DNA of 40,429 nt from contig CALKIW010000101.1 in assembly GCA_937995875.1 (NCBI GenBank), positions 1 to 40,429 of the forward strand. The letters run 5' to 3'. Position numbers and translations under genes: made by a program. Shown here in pieces: positions 26,001-33,038 of the stretch (position 1 is the stretch's first letter; each line of letters begins with the position of its first letter). The notes beneath the pieces are model-generated. The model was given only the letters and a program-made list of their open reading frames with translations, was not told the DNA's origin and searched no databases. Origin of the DNA: an uncultured Bacteroidales bacterium (GTDB lineage: Bacteria > Bacteroidota > Bacteroidia > Bacteroidales > Bacteroidaceae).

Positions 26001-26049
26001 AGGAGTCGTCATGTTGGGCGAGAAAACGGGAAGCGAAACAAAGAACTGA
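23014..26049 (+). CDS. Two receiver-like domains fused to a PPDK/PEP-synthase N-terminal ATP-binding domain
   Basis: Protein of 1011 residues. Residues about 27-160 form a receiver-like fold without clear acidic pocket. Residues about 173-335 form a second receiver with Glu179-Asp180, Asp249 (ISDVRF), Ser297 and Lys316, a usable phosphoacceptor set. Residues about 446-815 match the PEP synthase/PPDK ATP-binding domain (GDGSLGGKGRGLAFLD, SPIAIRSSSLLEDS with Arg545, FAGVYSTY, FYLLQVRPI). The phosphohistidine and PEP-binding domains are absent; about 195 other conserved-looking residues end the protein. It is therefore not a normal PEP synthase despite a common annotation of that kind. The next gene follows after 27 bp. 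Substrate unknown. Confidence 0.88.
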   Translation: MEEKIPQSWSKFILKDVTFVNLMMRRIYNVLIVANPYDAFMLEDDGRVEEKIYNEYMELGLRYPPTFTQVSTTEEAEKILATMKIDLVICMPGNADNDAFTVARAIKEKFPEIHCVVLTPFSHGITRRMQDEDLSIFDYVFCWLGNTNLILSIIKLIEDKMNLEQDIREAGVQMILLVEDSIRFYSSILPNLYSYILQQSQNFATEALNRHAATLRMRGRPKVVLARTYEEAMRVYEKYKDNCLGVISDVRFPMSSTRQSEIVGAGASSVEKDPEAGFKLLEAIRREDEYLPLIMESVEAENRVRAEAEGFRFVDKNSKMLSVSLRHLMEEHMGFGDFIFRDPKTHKKILRVRSLKELQDNIFTIPRDSMLYHVSRNHMSRWLCARAIFPVSNFLKHVTWHKLQDVDAHRQIIFDAIVQYRRMKNIGVVAVFDRDKYDRYAHFARIGDGSLGGKGRGLAFLDNVVKTHPQFNRFEGVTVQIPKTVVLCTDVFDRFMEQNNLYDIALSDAGDEEILAAFLKAQLPESYVEDFKTFFEATRSPIAIRSSSLLEDSHYQPFAGVYSTYMIPYLEDKQQMLQMLVAAIKGVYASVYYKGSKAYMTATSNVIDQEKMAVVLQEVVGKTYGDHYYPNISGVLRSINYYPIGDEKAEDGIASLALGLGKYIVDGGQTLRVSPKHPHQVLQMSELDFALKDTQTRFYALDMQHVGTDFQVDDGFNIHKLKVKEADKDGSLNYIASTFDPYDQVIRDGLYEGGRKVLSFAGVLQHDVFPLPEILQMSMKYGAEAMRRPVEIEFACNLNADKTGDFYLLQVRPIVDSKQMLDEDLAAVPDEECLLRSHNSLGHGISEDVTDVVYVKYDDQFSAMNNSRVAEDIERINDKFLSSGTNYVIIGPGRWGSSDTWLGVPVKWPHISAARVIVEVALKNYRVDPGQGTHFFQNLTSFGVGYFTIDTNRPGEGGLLRKDVLDAMPAVEETDYVRHVRFDHPLKIMMDGKKQEGVVMLGEKTGSETKN

Positions 26050-26076
26050 AACTCATTTTACAGCTGACGAATCTCT

Positions 26077-27939
26077 ATGCAGAATTATTATAAGGATAAG
26101 GCAACCGGTTTGGCGGTCCGCATCAAATCTCTCAAAGGACGTGCTCACGGTTTTGTGATGGGCGAGATAGTTTCGTTTCTGTCTGCCGTTGCCTGTGTGG
26201 TGTTCATAACCGTGACCGACAGCGTCAATCTCCGGATGTTGGAACTTGGCCTGTTGGTATTGTTTCTGGCTGTCTATATTGTCATCAGACAGCGCGATGC
26301 AAAGAACGACGAACACATTCAGCAGCTCGAAGATTTGAAACAAGTCTACGACAACGAGTTGCGTGCCGTAGACGGAATTTTCTCGTGTTTCGACGATGGA
26401 CAACGCTACGCAGACCCACACCATGCCTATACCTACGACCTCGACATCTTCGGACGAGACGGATTGTATCAGCGCATGAATCGAATGGTGACCACCGGAG
26501 GGTGCGACGCTTTGGCCGAAAGGCTAAGCAGCCTGGATGGTCGCCATGATTCGCCCGAACATCAAGACGGTATGGATCAATATGACGAGACTTACCGGCG
26601 GTGGATTCGCATTCTGACCAAGAGCGAAAAGTTCCGTTCTGAGTTTATTTCCTATGGAGTAAGACAGAAGATAGATACTAAGGTGATTTGCGAGGCGCTG
26701 CATACGGCCGGCGATGCAAAGGTGAATCATCTTTTTGCCCATCCTGCCATGCTCGGCTTGGCCATTGTCGATTTGGTGACCTTCTTTGCCTCTATTCTGT
26801 TGGCTGCGATGGGCAAGGTGAATGGAATGTTACCCATTTGGTGGGGCATTCTCCAATTTTTTGGTGTCTATCTGCTTTGCGCAGGTACACTGAAGGAGGT
26901 GTATAAGGTTGTCAATAAGCTTCACGGACAGGTGAGACAGTTTGGCAAGGTGGTGGAGTTGGTAAAAAATCTTTTGGTCGGTGATGCTGTTGGCGGAGCG
27001 GCTGCATATTCCAAAGATCATGCTGAGCTATTTTCAACATCAAACAATGTGTTCCGCCGGCTTACGGAGTTGCTCGACGGACTGGACAAGCGTGGCAATA
27101 TTTTAGGTTTGTTTGTGGTCAATACGTTTGCGCTTTACGACTTTTTCCTCGTGCGCAAATTCCTCAAATGGAGTAGGGACGATGTGCATACATTCGAAGC
27201 ATGGATAGACCGCATTATCCAAATAGACCAAGAAGTTACCATTGCCACCTTCTTATATAATCATCCCAACACTTGTTGGCCGGAAATTACCGCTGATGAG
27301 GGAGTGGTCTGCGAAGCCAGAGGACTGTATCATCCGTTTTTGGGCAACACGGCTGTGCGCAACGATTTCCGGATAGACGATCGCCATTTCTACATCATTA
27401 CCGGAGCCAATATGGCAGGGAAGTCCACCTTCCTGCGTTCGGTTGGCGTGAACTATATTCTTGCCATGACCGGTATGCCGGTCTTTGCAACGTCTTTGCG
27501 CACATCGAAGTTTACATTGTTCAGCAGTATGCGCACCACCGACGACCTCGCGCACGGCATTTCCTACTTCAATGCGGAACTGCTTCGCCTGAAACAGTTG
27601 TTGGCCTATTGCAGGAAAAACGACCACACGCTGATTATCCTCGACGAGATTTTGAAAGGCACCAACTCGCTGGATAAACTCAACGGGTCGCGCCTTTTCC
27701 TTGAGCACATATCCCGATTGCCCGTGAGTGGCATTGTCGCCACCCACGATTTGGAACTTTCCAAGATGGAGGGCGACCGTTATCATAATTATTGTTTCGA
27801 AATAGAGCTTGGTGCCAACGTGACCTATTCGTATAAGATAACGCCCGGAGTGGCTCGCAACCAGAATGCTACGTTTCTCTTAGACCGTATGCTCAATGAT
27901 GACACGCCTGCTGCAACAGAAGGGCTCTCTCATGATTGA
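26077..27939 (+). CDS. Membrane-anchored MutS-like ATPase
   Basis: Protein of 620 residues. Four hydrophobic segments are visible, at about 27-46, 56-70, 224-244 and 250-271, in two hairpins. The C-terminal half is a MutS ATPase: Walker A TGANMAGKSTFLRSVG (near 441-455), MRTTDDLAHGISYFNAEL, Walker B LIILDEILKGTNS (near 519-531), and ATHDLELSKME. The mismatch-recognition and connector domains are missing, and membrane helices take their place. It is not a classical mismatch repair protein. It is probably co-transcribed with the REC-PPDK gene upstream. Role unknown. Confidence 0.9.
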   Translation: MQNYYKDKATGLAVRIKSLKGRAHGFVMGEIVSFLSAVACVVFITVTDSVNLRMLELGLLVLFLAVYIVIRQRDAKNDEHIQQLEDLKQVYDNELRAVDGIFSCFDDGQRYADPHHAYTYDLDIFGRDGLYQRMNRMVTTGGCDALAERLSSLDGRHDSPEHQDGMDQYDETYRRWIRILTKSEKFRSEFISYGVRQKIDTKVICEALHTAGDAKVNHLFAHPAMLGLAIVDLVTFFASILLAAMGKVNGMLPIWWGILQFFGVYLLCAGTLKEVYKVVNKLHGQVRQFGKVVELVKNLLVGDAVGGAAAYSKDHAELFSTSNNVFRRLTELLDGLDKRGNILGLFVVNTFALYDFFLVRKFLKWSRDDVHTFEAWIDRIIQIDQEVTIATFLYNHPNTCWPEITADEGVVCEARGLYHPFLGNTAVRNDFRIDDRHFYIITGANMAGKSTFLRSVGVNYILAMTGMPVFATSLRTSKFTLFSSMRTTDDLAHGISYFNAELLRLKQLLAYCRKNDHTLIILDEILKGTNSLDKLNGSRLFLEHISRLPVSGIVATHDLELSKMEGDRYHNYCFEIELGANVTYSYKITPGVARNQNATFLLDRMLNDDTPAATEGLSHD

Positions 27940-27964
27940 CAGATAAGAAATATGGGGGATGGAA

Positions 27965-27986
27965 GTTTGTATTTTCCTTTACAAAC
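27965..27986 (+). terminator. Probable terminator after the MutS-like gene
   Basis: GTTTGTA (27965-27971) pairs with TACAAAC (27980-27986), loop of 8 nt rich in T. No strong T run follows, so termination may be partial. It starts 26 bp after the stop codon. Confidence 0.45.
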
Positions 27987-28041
27987 ACCTCCAAATGCTG
28001 CGTTTATTTTAAAAAAGATATTATCCCGTCCGATACTCGTT

Positions 28042-28351
28042 AAATTTGCGATAATTCGTAGTCTATTGACAGTCAGCCTGTTTGGCTTCTCTGGCTTTTC
28101 TCCATCTTTGTTATTGTCTGCGGTTACATATCGAATGGCAGCGCGGATGAGGCTTAACCGCTGTGCGGATGAGCCTTAGTCGGATGCCCGTTAAGGCTTA
28201 ACCATGCCGCCGTTAAGGCTCCGTCACGATATTTCGGAACACAAAACCTATAGACGAGACTGTTTTTGTAATGTGAGAGTGGATAACGAGGGCGGAAACA
28301 TAGCTCTTTTTGCGCTGGATGATCAGAAAATTATTGCTGAAAAACGGTAAT
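28042..28351. repeat. Dispersed intergenic repeat, copy A
   Basis: This copy is collinear with 39191-39503. The last 56 bp (28296-28351) align without gaps to 39448-39503 with 45 identities, including CTTTTTGCGCTGGATGA. Other shared blocks are AAATTTGC at the left end, TTGAC-n-GTCAGC at 28066, and the AAGGC-rich inverted repeats near 28187-28220. A -7-like TAAATTTG overlaps the left end (28041-28048). A 75-codon open frame here (27952-28179) crosses both terminator and repeat and is not supported. Confidence 0.75.
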
Positions 28352-28503
28352 CTGTCTTTACAAATATAGAAACGTGGAGGGAATGGAAAATTGCAGAACA
28401 GGGAGGTGCAAAAAATGGGGTACAGCATTGCTAAAATCTTACCGACAACAAGTTTTTACCCAAAAAGGGAGCACCGAGCCTCGCCTTTCTCTGTTTTTTT
28501 CAA
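28352..28503. other. Non-coding gap after repeat copy A
   Basis: I see no gene or clear structure other than short A- and T-rich runs between the repeat and the restriction-modification remnant. Confidence 0.4.
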
Positions 28504-28511
28504 TACTTTTG
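28504..28511 (+). promoter_or_regulatory. Putative -7 box of the decayed restriction-modification locus
   Basis: TACTTTTG fits TAnnTTTG and lies 22 bp before the ATG at 28534. No clear -33 box is seen. It probably served the original control-protein gene. Confidence 0.45.
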
Positions 28512-28533
28512 TTAAAGTTAAAACGATTTAATA

Positions 28534-28628
28534 ATGATGGCTTGTCTTAATCGAACTAAACTCGTCCTCGTCGAACAAGAAAAATGGGAAGACGGCTTGC
28601 AGATGAATTAGGAAAACAACAAGAATAA
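28534..28628 (+). pseudogene. Frameshifted N-terminal fragment of an XRE-type HTH control protein
   Basis: ATG 28534 opens MMACLNRTKLVLVEQEK, then the frame runs to a TAG at 28609-28611. In another frame, from 28584, the sequence continues MGRRLADELGKQ and stops at 28626-28628. Together LNRxKLVLxExEK plus GRxLADELGK resembles the first helices of the small HTH regulators that precede type II restriction-modification genes in Bacteroidetes. The recognition helix and the rest are missing. Family assignment is by pattern memory only. Confidence 0.5.
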
Positions 28629-29162
28629 GGTGAAAAAGGAAAAGGCACAGGGTATGGAACCTGTATTTACCGGCAAACAGGTAACTCCATTTAAGTTGCA
28701 TAATGAATCTTCATACATTCTCTTTGCGCCGGAATCATTTCAACAATGCGCCAAAGAGGAGTATTGTAGGCACCTGAAAAGTTGATTTATAGGTTTATAG
28801 CAAAATATCCTATTGTCGCTTATGATGACAAACAATGTCTATGCTTGAATAGTGCAAATATCCTTATTCCGGATTTGGACGGCATATCAATTAAGAGTAC
28901 AGCTGCTTTATTAAATTCTTCATTGTACCATTACTATTATTCGATAAAATTCTCTGATATAAAGGTACTTAAGGGTAATTTACAAGAGCTGCCTTTTCCA
29001 AAGCTTACCAAATGTCAAGATCAGAAATTAAGCAATCTCGTTTCTTCGATTCAATCATCTTCATATTCAGAGAAACATCAAGAAGAATTAGATGACGCTG
29101 TATATTCTCTCTTTAAGATTACTCCTACTGAACAACAACAAATTAGGTCAAGGATAAAATAA
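28612..29162 (+). pseudogene. C-terminal remnant of a type II restriction-modification methyltransferase
   Basis: From 28612 the frame reads through VFTGKQVTPFKLHNESSYILF and PESFQQCAKEEYCR, ending at TGA 28783-28785. From 28770 in another frame it goes on as APEKLIYRFIAKYPIVAYDDKQ and later LLNSSLYHYYYSIKF, LQELPFPKL, to a TAA at 29160. Joined, EYCR-APEKLIYRF restores the target-recognition region of Eco57I/TaqI-like enzymes (EYYRAPEKLIYRF-like). A single lost base near 28770 explains the shift. The catalytic NPPY half is absent. The second part alone is 126 codons but lacks a real ATG start. Confidence 0.8.
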
Positions 29163-29325
29163 TGGAAATACTTTAAAAAACTTATCGAAGAAATGAAGAA
29201 GCAACTTTCTGAGGAAGCTTGAGCATCAAATCACGCATTTCGTACAGTTCGAGAGTCAATACACCAAAAACTTTCTCAATGATTTCGACCGTGCTGCTTA
29301 AAATACAAAGATAAATGCTATCTTT
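29163..29325 (+). other. Further decayed coding traces
   Basis: In frame with the methyltransferase remnant, past its TAA, the sequence reads WKYFKKLIEEMKKQLSEEA then stop. In another frame it reads HQITHFVQFESQYTKNFLND then FDRAA and stop. Both look protein-like but short, and neither has a start. They may be the end of the same restriction-modification locus. Confidence 0.35.
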
Positions 29326-29326
29326 G
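29319..29326 (+). promoter_or_regulatory. Orphan -7-like box TATCTTTG
   Basis: TATCTTTG matches the -7 consensus. The only open frame after it (29326-29547, GTG start) would begin before the transcription start, so this box may serve the 29569 gene with a long leader or nothing at all. Confidence 0.35.
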
Positions 29327-29533
29327 TGCACGTCAAGACCATATACGATTCTCATAAGCCTACATTTGAGGATTGTTATTTTTTGCTCAAAGATAAAACA
29401 TATTGTGACTTAGAGCACGCATTAGGACAAGGAATTTATGCTGGGCTTGACTCTTTTCTATCAAAAGGAAAGGGCAGACGGGAATTTATGTCGGTTTCTT
29501 ATTCCCACTGGCTTATATATCGCGATTTTTATG

Positions 29534-29541
29534 TAACTTTG
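29534..29541 (+). promoter_or_regulatory. Putative -7 box of the AICAR transformylase gene
   Basis: TAACTTTG fits TAnnTTTG and lies 27 bp before ATG 29569. No clear -33 box at 19-21 bp. Confidence 0.55.
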
Positions 29542-29568
29542 CCATAGCATATAAATATTCACCATAGC

Positions 29569-30750
29569 ATGAAAGAATACGCACTTAAGTACGGATGCAA
29601 TCCGAATCAGAAGCCTGCCCGTATCTATATGGAGCAGGGAGAACTGCCTGTGGAGGTAATCAACGGCCGTGCCGGCTACATCAACTTCCTCGATGCACTC
29701 AACAGTTGGCAGTTGGTAAAAGAACTCAAAGCCGCAACGGGACTGCCTGCCGCCGCCAGTTTCAAACACGTTTCTCCGGCCGGAGCTGCCGTTGGACTGC
29801 CACTGAGCGACACTTTGAAAAAAATCTATTTTGTAGACGACGTAGATTTTGAACTCACTCCGTTGGCCAACGCCTATGCTCGTGCACGAGGAGCCGACCG
29901 GATGTGCTCATACGGTGACTTCTGTGCTTTGAGCGACACCTGCGACGAGGCCACTGCACGCCTGATCAAGCGTGAGGTGAGCGACGGCGTGATTGCGCCC
30001 GACTATACTCCGGAAGCCCTCCAAATATTGAAGGAAAAGCGCAAGGGCAACTATTGCGTCATCAAAATTGACCCCAACTATGTGCCGGAGCCTATCGAGC
30101 GAAAGCAGGTGTTTGGCGTGACCTTTGAGCAGGGCCGCAACGAGGTGGATCTCAACGACCCAGCCTTGTTCGAGAATATCCCTACAAAAAACAAGACATT
30201 CAGCCCCGAAGCTTTGCGCGACCTGAAGATTGCGCTTATCACGCTGAAATACACACAGAGCAACAGTGTGTGCTATGTGAAAGACGGACAGGCCATTGGC
30301 ATTGGTGCCGGTCAGCAAAGCCGCATCCATTGCACCCGTCTGGCAGGCAGCAAAGCCGATGAGTGGTGGATGCGCCAGAGCCCGAAGGTGCTGAGCTTGC
30401 CATTCAAGGAGAAAATACGCCGCGCCGACCGCGACAATACCATCAACATATATCTATCCGAAGAAGCCGACGACGTGCTGCGCGACGGAGCCTGGCAGCA
30501 ATTCTTCACCGAACAGCCGGAGCCTTTCACTCGTGAGGAACAAAAGGAATGGATTGCTCAAAACACGCAGGTAGCGCTCGGATCGGATGCTTTCTTCCCC
30601 TTTGGTGACAACATCGAACGTGCCCACAAGAGCGGTGTAGAATTTATCGCACAGGCCGGAGGCAGCATCCGCGACGACCATGTGATCGACACGTGCGACA
30701 AATACGGCATTGCGATGGCATTTACCGGTGTTAGATTGTTCCACCATTAA
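29569..30750 (+). CDS. Stand-alone AICAR transformylase (PurH C-terminal domain type)
   Basis: Enzyme of 393 residues for the formyl transfer from 10-formyl-THF to AICAR, the next-to-last step of IMP synthesis. It covers only the transformylase part: catalytic Lys66-His67 lie in ASFKHVSPAGAAVG, with YTQSNSVCYVKDGQ, GIGAGQQSRIHCTRLA and the ending QAGGSIRDDHVIDTCDKYGIAMAFTGVRLFHH-like block. The IMP cyclohydrolase half of ordinary PurH is missing. Bacteroidetes often have this as an extra protein besides full PurH, so its real need cannot be told here. Promoter TAACTTTG is close by. Confidence 0.93.
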   Translation: MKEYALKYGCNPNQKPARIYMEQGELPVEVINGRAGYINFLDALNSWQLVKELKAATGLPAAASFKHVSPAGAAVGLPLSDTLKKIYFVDDVDFELTPLANAYARARGADRMCSYGDFCALSDTCDEATARLIKREVSDGVIAPDYTPEALQILKEKRKGNYCVIKIDPNYVPEPIERKQVFGVTFEQGRNEVDLNDPALFENIPTKNKTFSPEALRDLKIALITLKYTQSNSVCYVKDGQAIGIGAGQQSRIHCTRLAGSKADEWWMRQSPKVLSLPFKEKIRRADRDNTINIYLSEEADDVLRDGAWQQFFTEQPEPFTREEQKEWIAQNTQVALGSDAFFPFGDNIERAHKSGVEFIAQAGGSIRDDHVIDTCDKYGIAMAFTGVRLFHH

Positions 30751-30788
30751 TTCACAAAAGGAATCCCCTTACTTTTACACTTTTACCA

Positions 30789-30983
30789 ATGGACGATTTT
30801 GATAAGATATTAGAAGAAGGCATTATCTTTAAGCCGGCTCCCAAGAAAGCATCCAAAGACAACAAGGTGAAGACCAAAGCCAAGAAAAAGAAATATGTTA
30901 CCGGTGCTCACGGCTCTGGCTCGGCCAAGCAGAAAGCGAAGTATAGGGAACAACGCGCGAATAGGAAATCGCAAAAGAAATAA
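30789..30983 (+). CDS. Small Lys-rich conserved-looking protein
   Basis: Protein of 64 residues, MDDFDKILEEGIIFKPAPKK at the start, then a run rich in Lys, Ala, Gly and Gln. The acidic first dozen residues differ sharply from the basic rest, which suggests nucleic acid or ribosome contact. I do not recognise a named family. It follows the AICAR transformylase by 38 bp on the same strand and is followed by a strong terminator, which supports its being a real last gene of the unit. Confidence 0.7.
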   Translation: MDDFDKILEEGIIFKPAPKKASKDNKVKTKAKKKKYVTGAHGSGSAKQKAKYREQRANRKSQKK

Positions 30984-31002
30984 GAAAAGCGAATTTAAAA
31001 TC

Positions 31003-31086
31003 AAGGCCCAACTGCAAGGTTTCCATGCCATGACCTCCATATTCAGGAGACAGCAAACAGGTATGGAAACCATGCAGTTGGGCCTT
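31003..31086. terminator. Long bidirectional hairpin terminator
   Basis: The arm 31003-31016 pairs perfectly with 31073-31086 (14 bp, AAGGCCCAACTGCA with its complement). After one mismatch, 31018-31026 pairs with 31063-31071 (9 bp). The loop of 36 nt can hold a small CTCC/GGAG stem (31035-31049). T-rich DNA follows on both sides. It lies between convergent genes and can serve both. Confidence 0.88.
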
Positions 31087-31096
31087 TGCTGTTTTA

Positions 31097-32215
31097 TTAT
31101 CTGATGCGCCCGCTCTTGGACAGTGTCAGCGTAATCTTCTTCAAGGCACGCTTGCCATGATCGAACAGCATGGCAGGATTAAGTCTGGAGCCGCGAAACT
31201 TCACTTCAAAATGCAAGTGTTCGGTAGTGGCGCGCCCCGTTCTACCGGTCAATCCTATCACGTCGCCGGCCTTAACCTTTTGCCCCACACGCACAAGATT
31301 CTTGCTTTGATGGCTGTAGAGTGTCTCAAAACCGTAGGCATGACGTATGACAATGCAGTTTCCATAACCGGAGAAAGGGGACGATTTGGTGACAACTCCA
31401 TCGAAAGCCGCAACAATCTTGTCATTGAGTTTGGTCTTGAGATCTACCCCCGAATGTCTGCGTTTGCCCCCATAGGGACTAATGACGTTGCCTCCTGGCA
31501 AGGGATATGCCCAATGTGCTTTAGAAATACGGGCAAGATTGAGTTTTACTGTTGATTTGCGAGCAAAGGGGTCCTCTTTGAAATGGTCCGGGTCTAAACT
31601 GTTTGCCCCCGCTCGTTCAGACTTTACCACCGATACGCTCACGTGGGTTCCTACCTTGCGACACTGTATCATGGCATTGCGTAGACGGTGGCTGCCCGGA
31701 TCAATAATGATGGAAGGATTGATCCAGCCACCATTCACCATGAAAGCAAACAAACAGGAATACTTACCTTTATCTTCACCAACAATAGCGATAGTCTGTC
31801 CGGCCTTCACACGCTGACCTACCTTGACCAAATTCTGTGCATTGTTGCCGTATATGGTTTCCAGTCCGTTATCGTGGCGAAGAACAATAACATTGCCATA
31901 TTGGGGGCTCTTGCGAGACATACGCACCGCCCCATCAAACATGGCTTTCACGGCATCGCCCTTAGTCGTCGTGATGTTGAGCGCCTGCCCATTGACCACT
32001 GTAGCCTTGCCAACCGGCAATGGAAACGAATAATCATCGTCGCTCAGCGCGTCGAAGTCTATTGTGAAACTGCTGCCTCCGGAAAAGATGCCCGGAGTGG
32101 TGATACTGACCTGCTGTTGTTCTGCCGGAGTGAACAGCACGAGCCTTTGGGCAAACGAAAGCTGCGTCACAGACAAAAACAGACCTGCAATGTATATTTT
32201 TATAATAGATTTCAT
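31097..32215 (-). CDS. M23-family peptidoglycan endopeptidase with a degenerate second LytM domain
   Basis: Protein of 372 residues with a signal peptide (1-22, ending FAQ). The C-terminal LytM/M23 domain (about 235-352) keeps the zinc ligands His254 and Asp258 (HSGVDLK) and the HLH motif His333-His335 (TTEHLHFE). The N-terminal half (about 64-172) repeats the fold (AMFDGAVRMS, GNVIVLRHDNGLETIYGN, GQRVKAGQTIAIVGE) but lacks the ligands. Likely periplasmic cell wall hydrolase for D,D-crosslinks or a regulator of one. It follows pgeF by 46 bp. Confidence 0.93.
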   Translation of the reverse strand: MKSIIKIYIAGLFLSVTQLSFAQRLVLFTPAEQQQVSITTPGIFSGGSSFTIDFDALSDDDYSFPLPVGKATVVNGQALNITTTKGDAVKAMFDGAVRMSRKSPQYGNVIVLRHDNGLETIYGNNAQNLVKVGQRVKAGQTIAIVGEDKGKYSCLFAFMVNGGWINPSIIIDPGSHRLRNAMIQCRKVGTHVSVSVVKSERAGANSLDPDHFKEDPFARKSTVKLNLARISKAHWAYPLPGGNVISPYGGKRRHSGVDLKTKLNDKIVAAFDGVVTKSSPFSGYGNCIVIRHAYGFETLYSHQSKNLVRVGQKVKAGDVIGLTGRTGRATTEHLHFEVKFRGSRLNPAMLFDHGKRALKKITLTLSKSGRIR

Positions 32216-32261
32216 ATGCTAATGTTTTGAGAATGACCTTATGAAAGCCCTTGATGACAGG

Positions 32262-33038
32262 CTATCGAAGGATGATACCCGTATAGATTCTGCCGGAAGC
32301 AATGCCCAACCTCCGCGCCGAAAAATAATCGTCTACCGCATCGTATGTGCAAATATCTGTCATGATGATATTTGACGGTTGCACTCCCACGTCTTCCAAC
32401 TGCAACTTGTTGGACAGGGGAAGATTCAGATGCCACTTCTCATATTTTACGGCAATAGCGTTCATGCAGTGTCCGGATGCGGCAAAAGCATCATAAACTT
32501 CCTGTCCCACCTCGAAATTCCTGAGCGATATGCCCGGCCCTATCACCGCCCTGAGGTTTTCGGGGAGCGTTCCGAAAACCTGACTCATTGCTTCAGTGGC
32601 CTTGCGCACAATATATTGCTCTGTCCCTCGCCACCCCGCATGAACTGCGGCGGCGGCATGATGTTGCTCATCATATAGCAGAACGGGAATACAATCGGCT
32701 GTAGAAACTCCTATGCACAAATTAGGACATCGTGTCATCACGGCGTCTACCCCATTCAGAATATCAATCTGTTCAGACGGCGGGAGGTTGAGAAAATCAT
32801 CGGTTACCTCCCTGCAAACCACATCGTGCACCTGATGTGGCACCACAATATGCTCCTCCCTTACATTCAATTCCTCGGCCAACAACCTACGGTTGGCAGC
32901 AATGGCCTGCAGATTGTCACCACAATAGGAATTGATATTCATACAGCCGTAGCTCCCCTTGCTTTCTCCACCGTGTCTGGTTGTGGAAAAAGCCGTCACC
33001 CCATCGGCTATATCATAATAAGTTAAGAGCGGTTTCAC
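32262..33038 (-). CDS. pgeF: Laccase-domain (YfiH/PgeF family) protein, peptidoglycan editing or purine nucleoside phosphorylase
   Basis: Protein of 258 residues of the multicopper polyphenol oxidase/YfiH family. The zinc-site residues are visible: His71 (VPHQVH), Cys116 (STADCIPVLL) and His133 (AAAVHAGWRG). Family members have been assigned both purine nucleoside phosphorylase activity and removal of non-canonical peptidoglycan precursors; which applies here is open. The start overlaps the obgE stop by 4 bases, and an M23 wall hydrolase follows, a context that fits cell-wall work. Confidence 0.93.
   Translation of the reverse strand: MKPLLTYYDIADGVTAFSTTRHGGESKGSYGCMNINSYCGDNLQAIAANRRLLAEELNVREEHIVVPHQVHDVVCREVTDDFLNLPPSEQIDILNGVDAVMTRCPNLCIGVSTADCIPVLLYDEQHHAAAAVHAGWRGTEQYIVRKATEAMSQVFGTLPENLRAVIGPGISLRNFEVGQEVYDAFAASGHCMNAIAVKYEKWHLNLPLSNKLQLEDVGVQPSNIIMTDICTYDAVDDYFSARRLGIASGRIYTGIILR

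Noticed and set aside
27952..28179. 75-codon open frame after the MutS-like gene
   Set aside because: It runs across a hairpin terminator and the dispersed repeat, and copy B of the repeat does not keep the frame.
28770..29162. Methyltransferase remnant as an intact small gene
   Set aside because: The first codons (TTG at 28782) lie in the middle of a conserved motif that continues upstream in a shifted frame, so it is a fragment.
29326..29547. 73-codon open frame with GTG start before the AICAR transformylase
   Set aside because: It begins on the last base of a -7 box, has no family-like sequence, and its end overlaps the TAACTTTG promoter box of the next gene.
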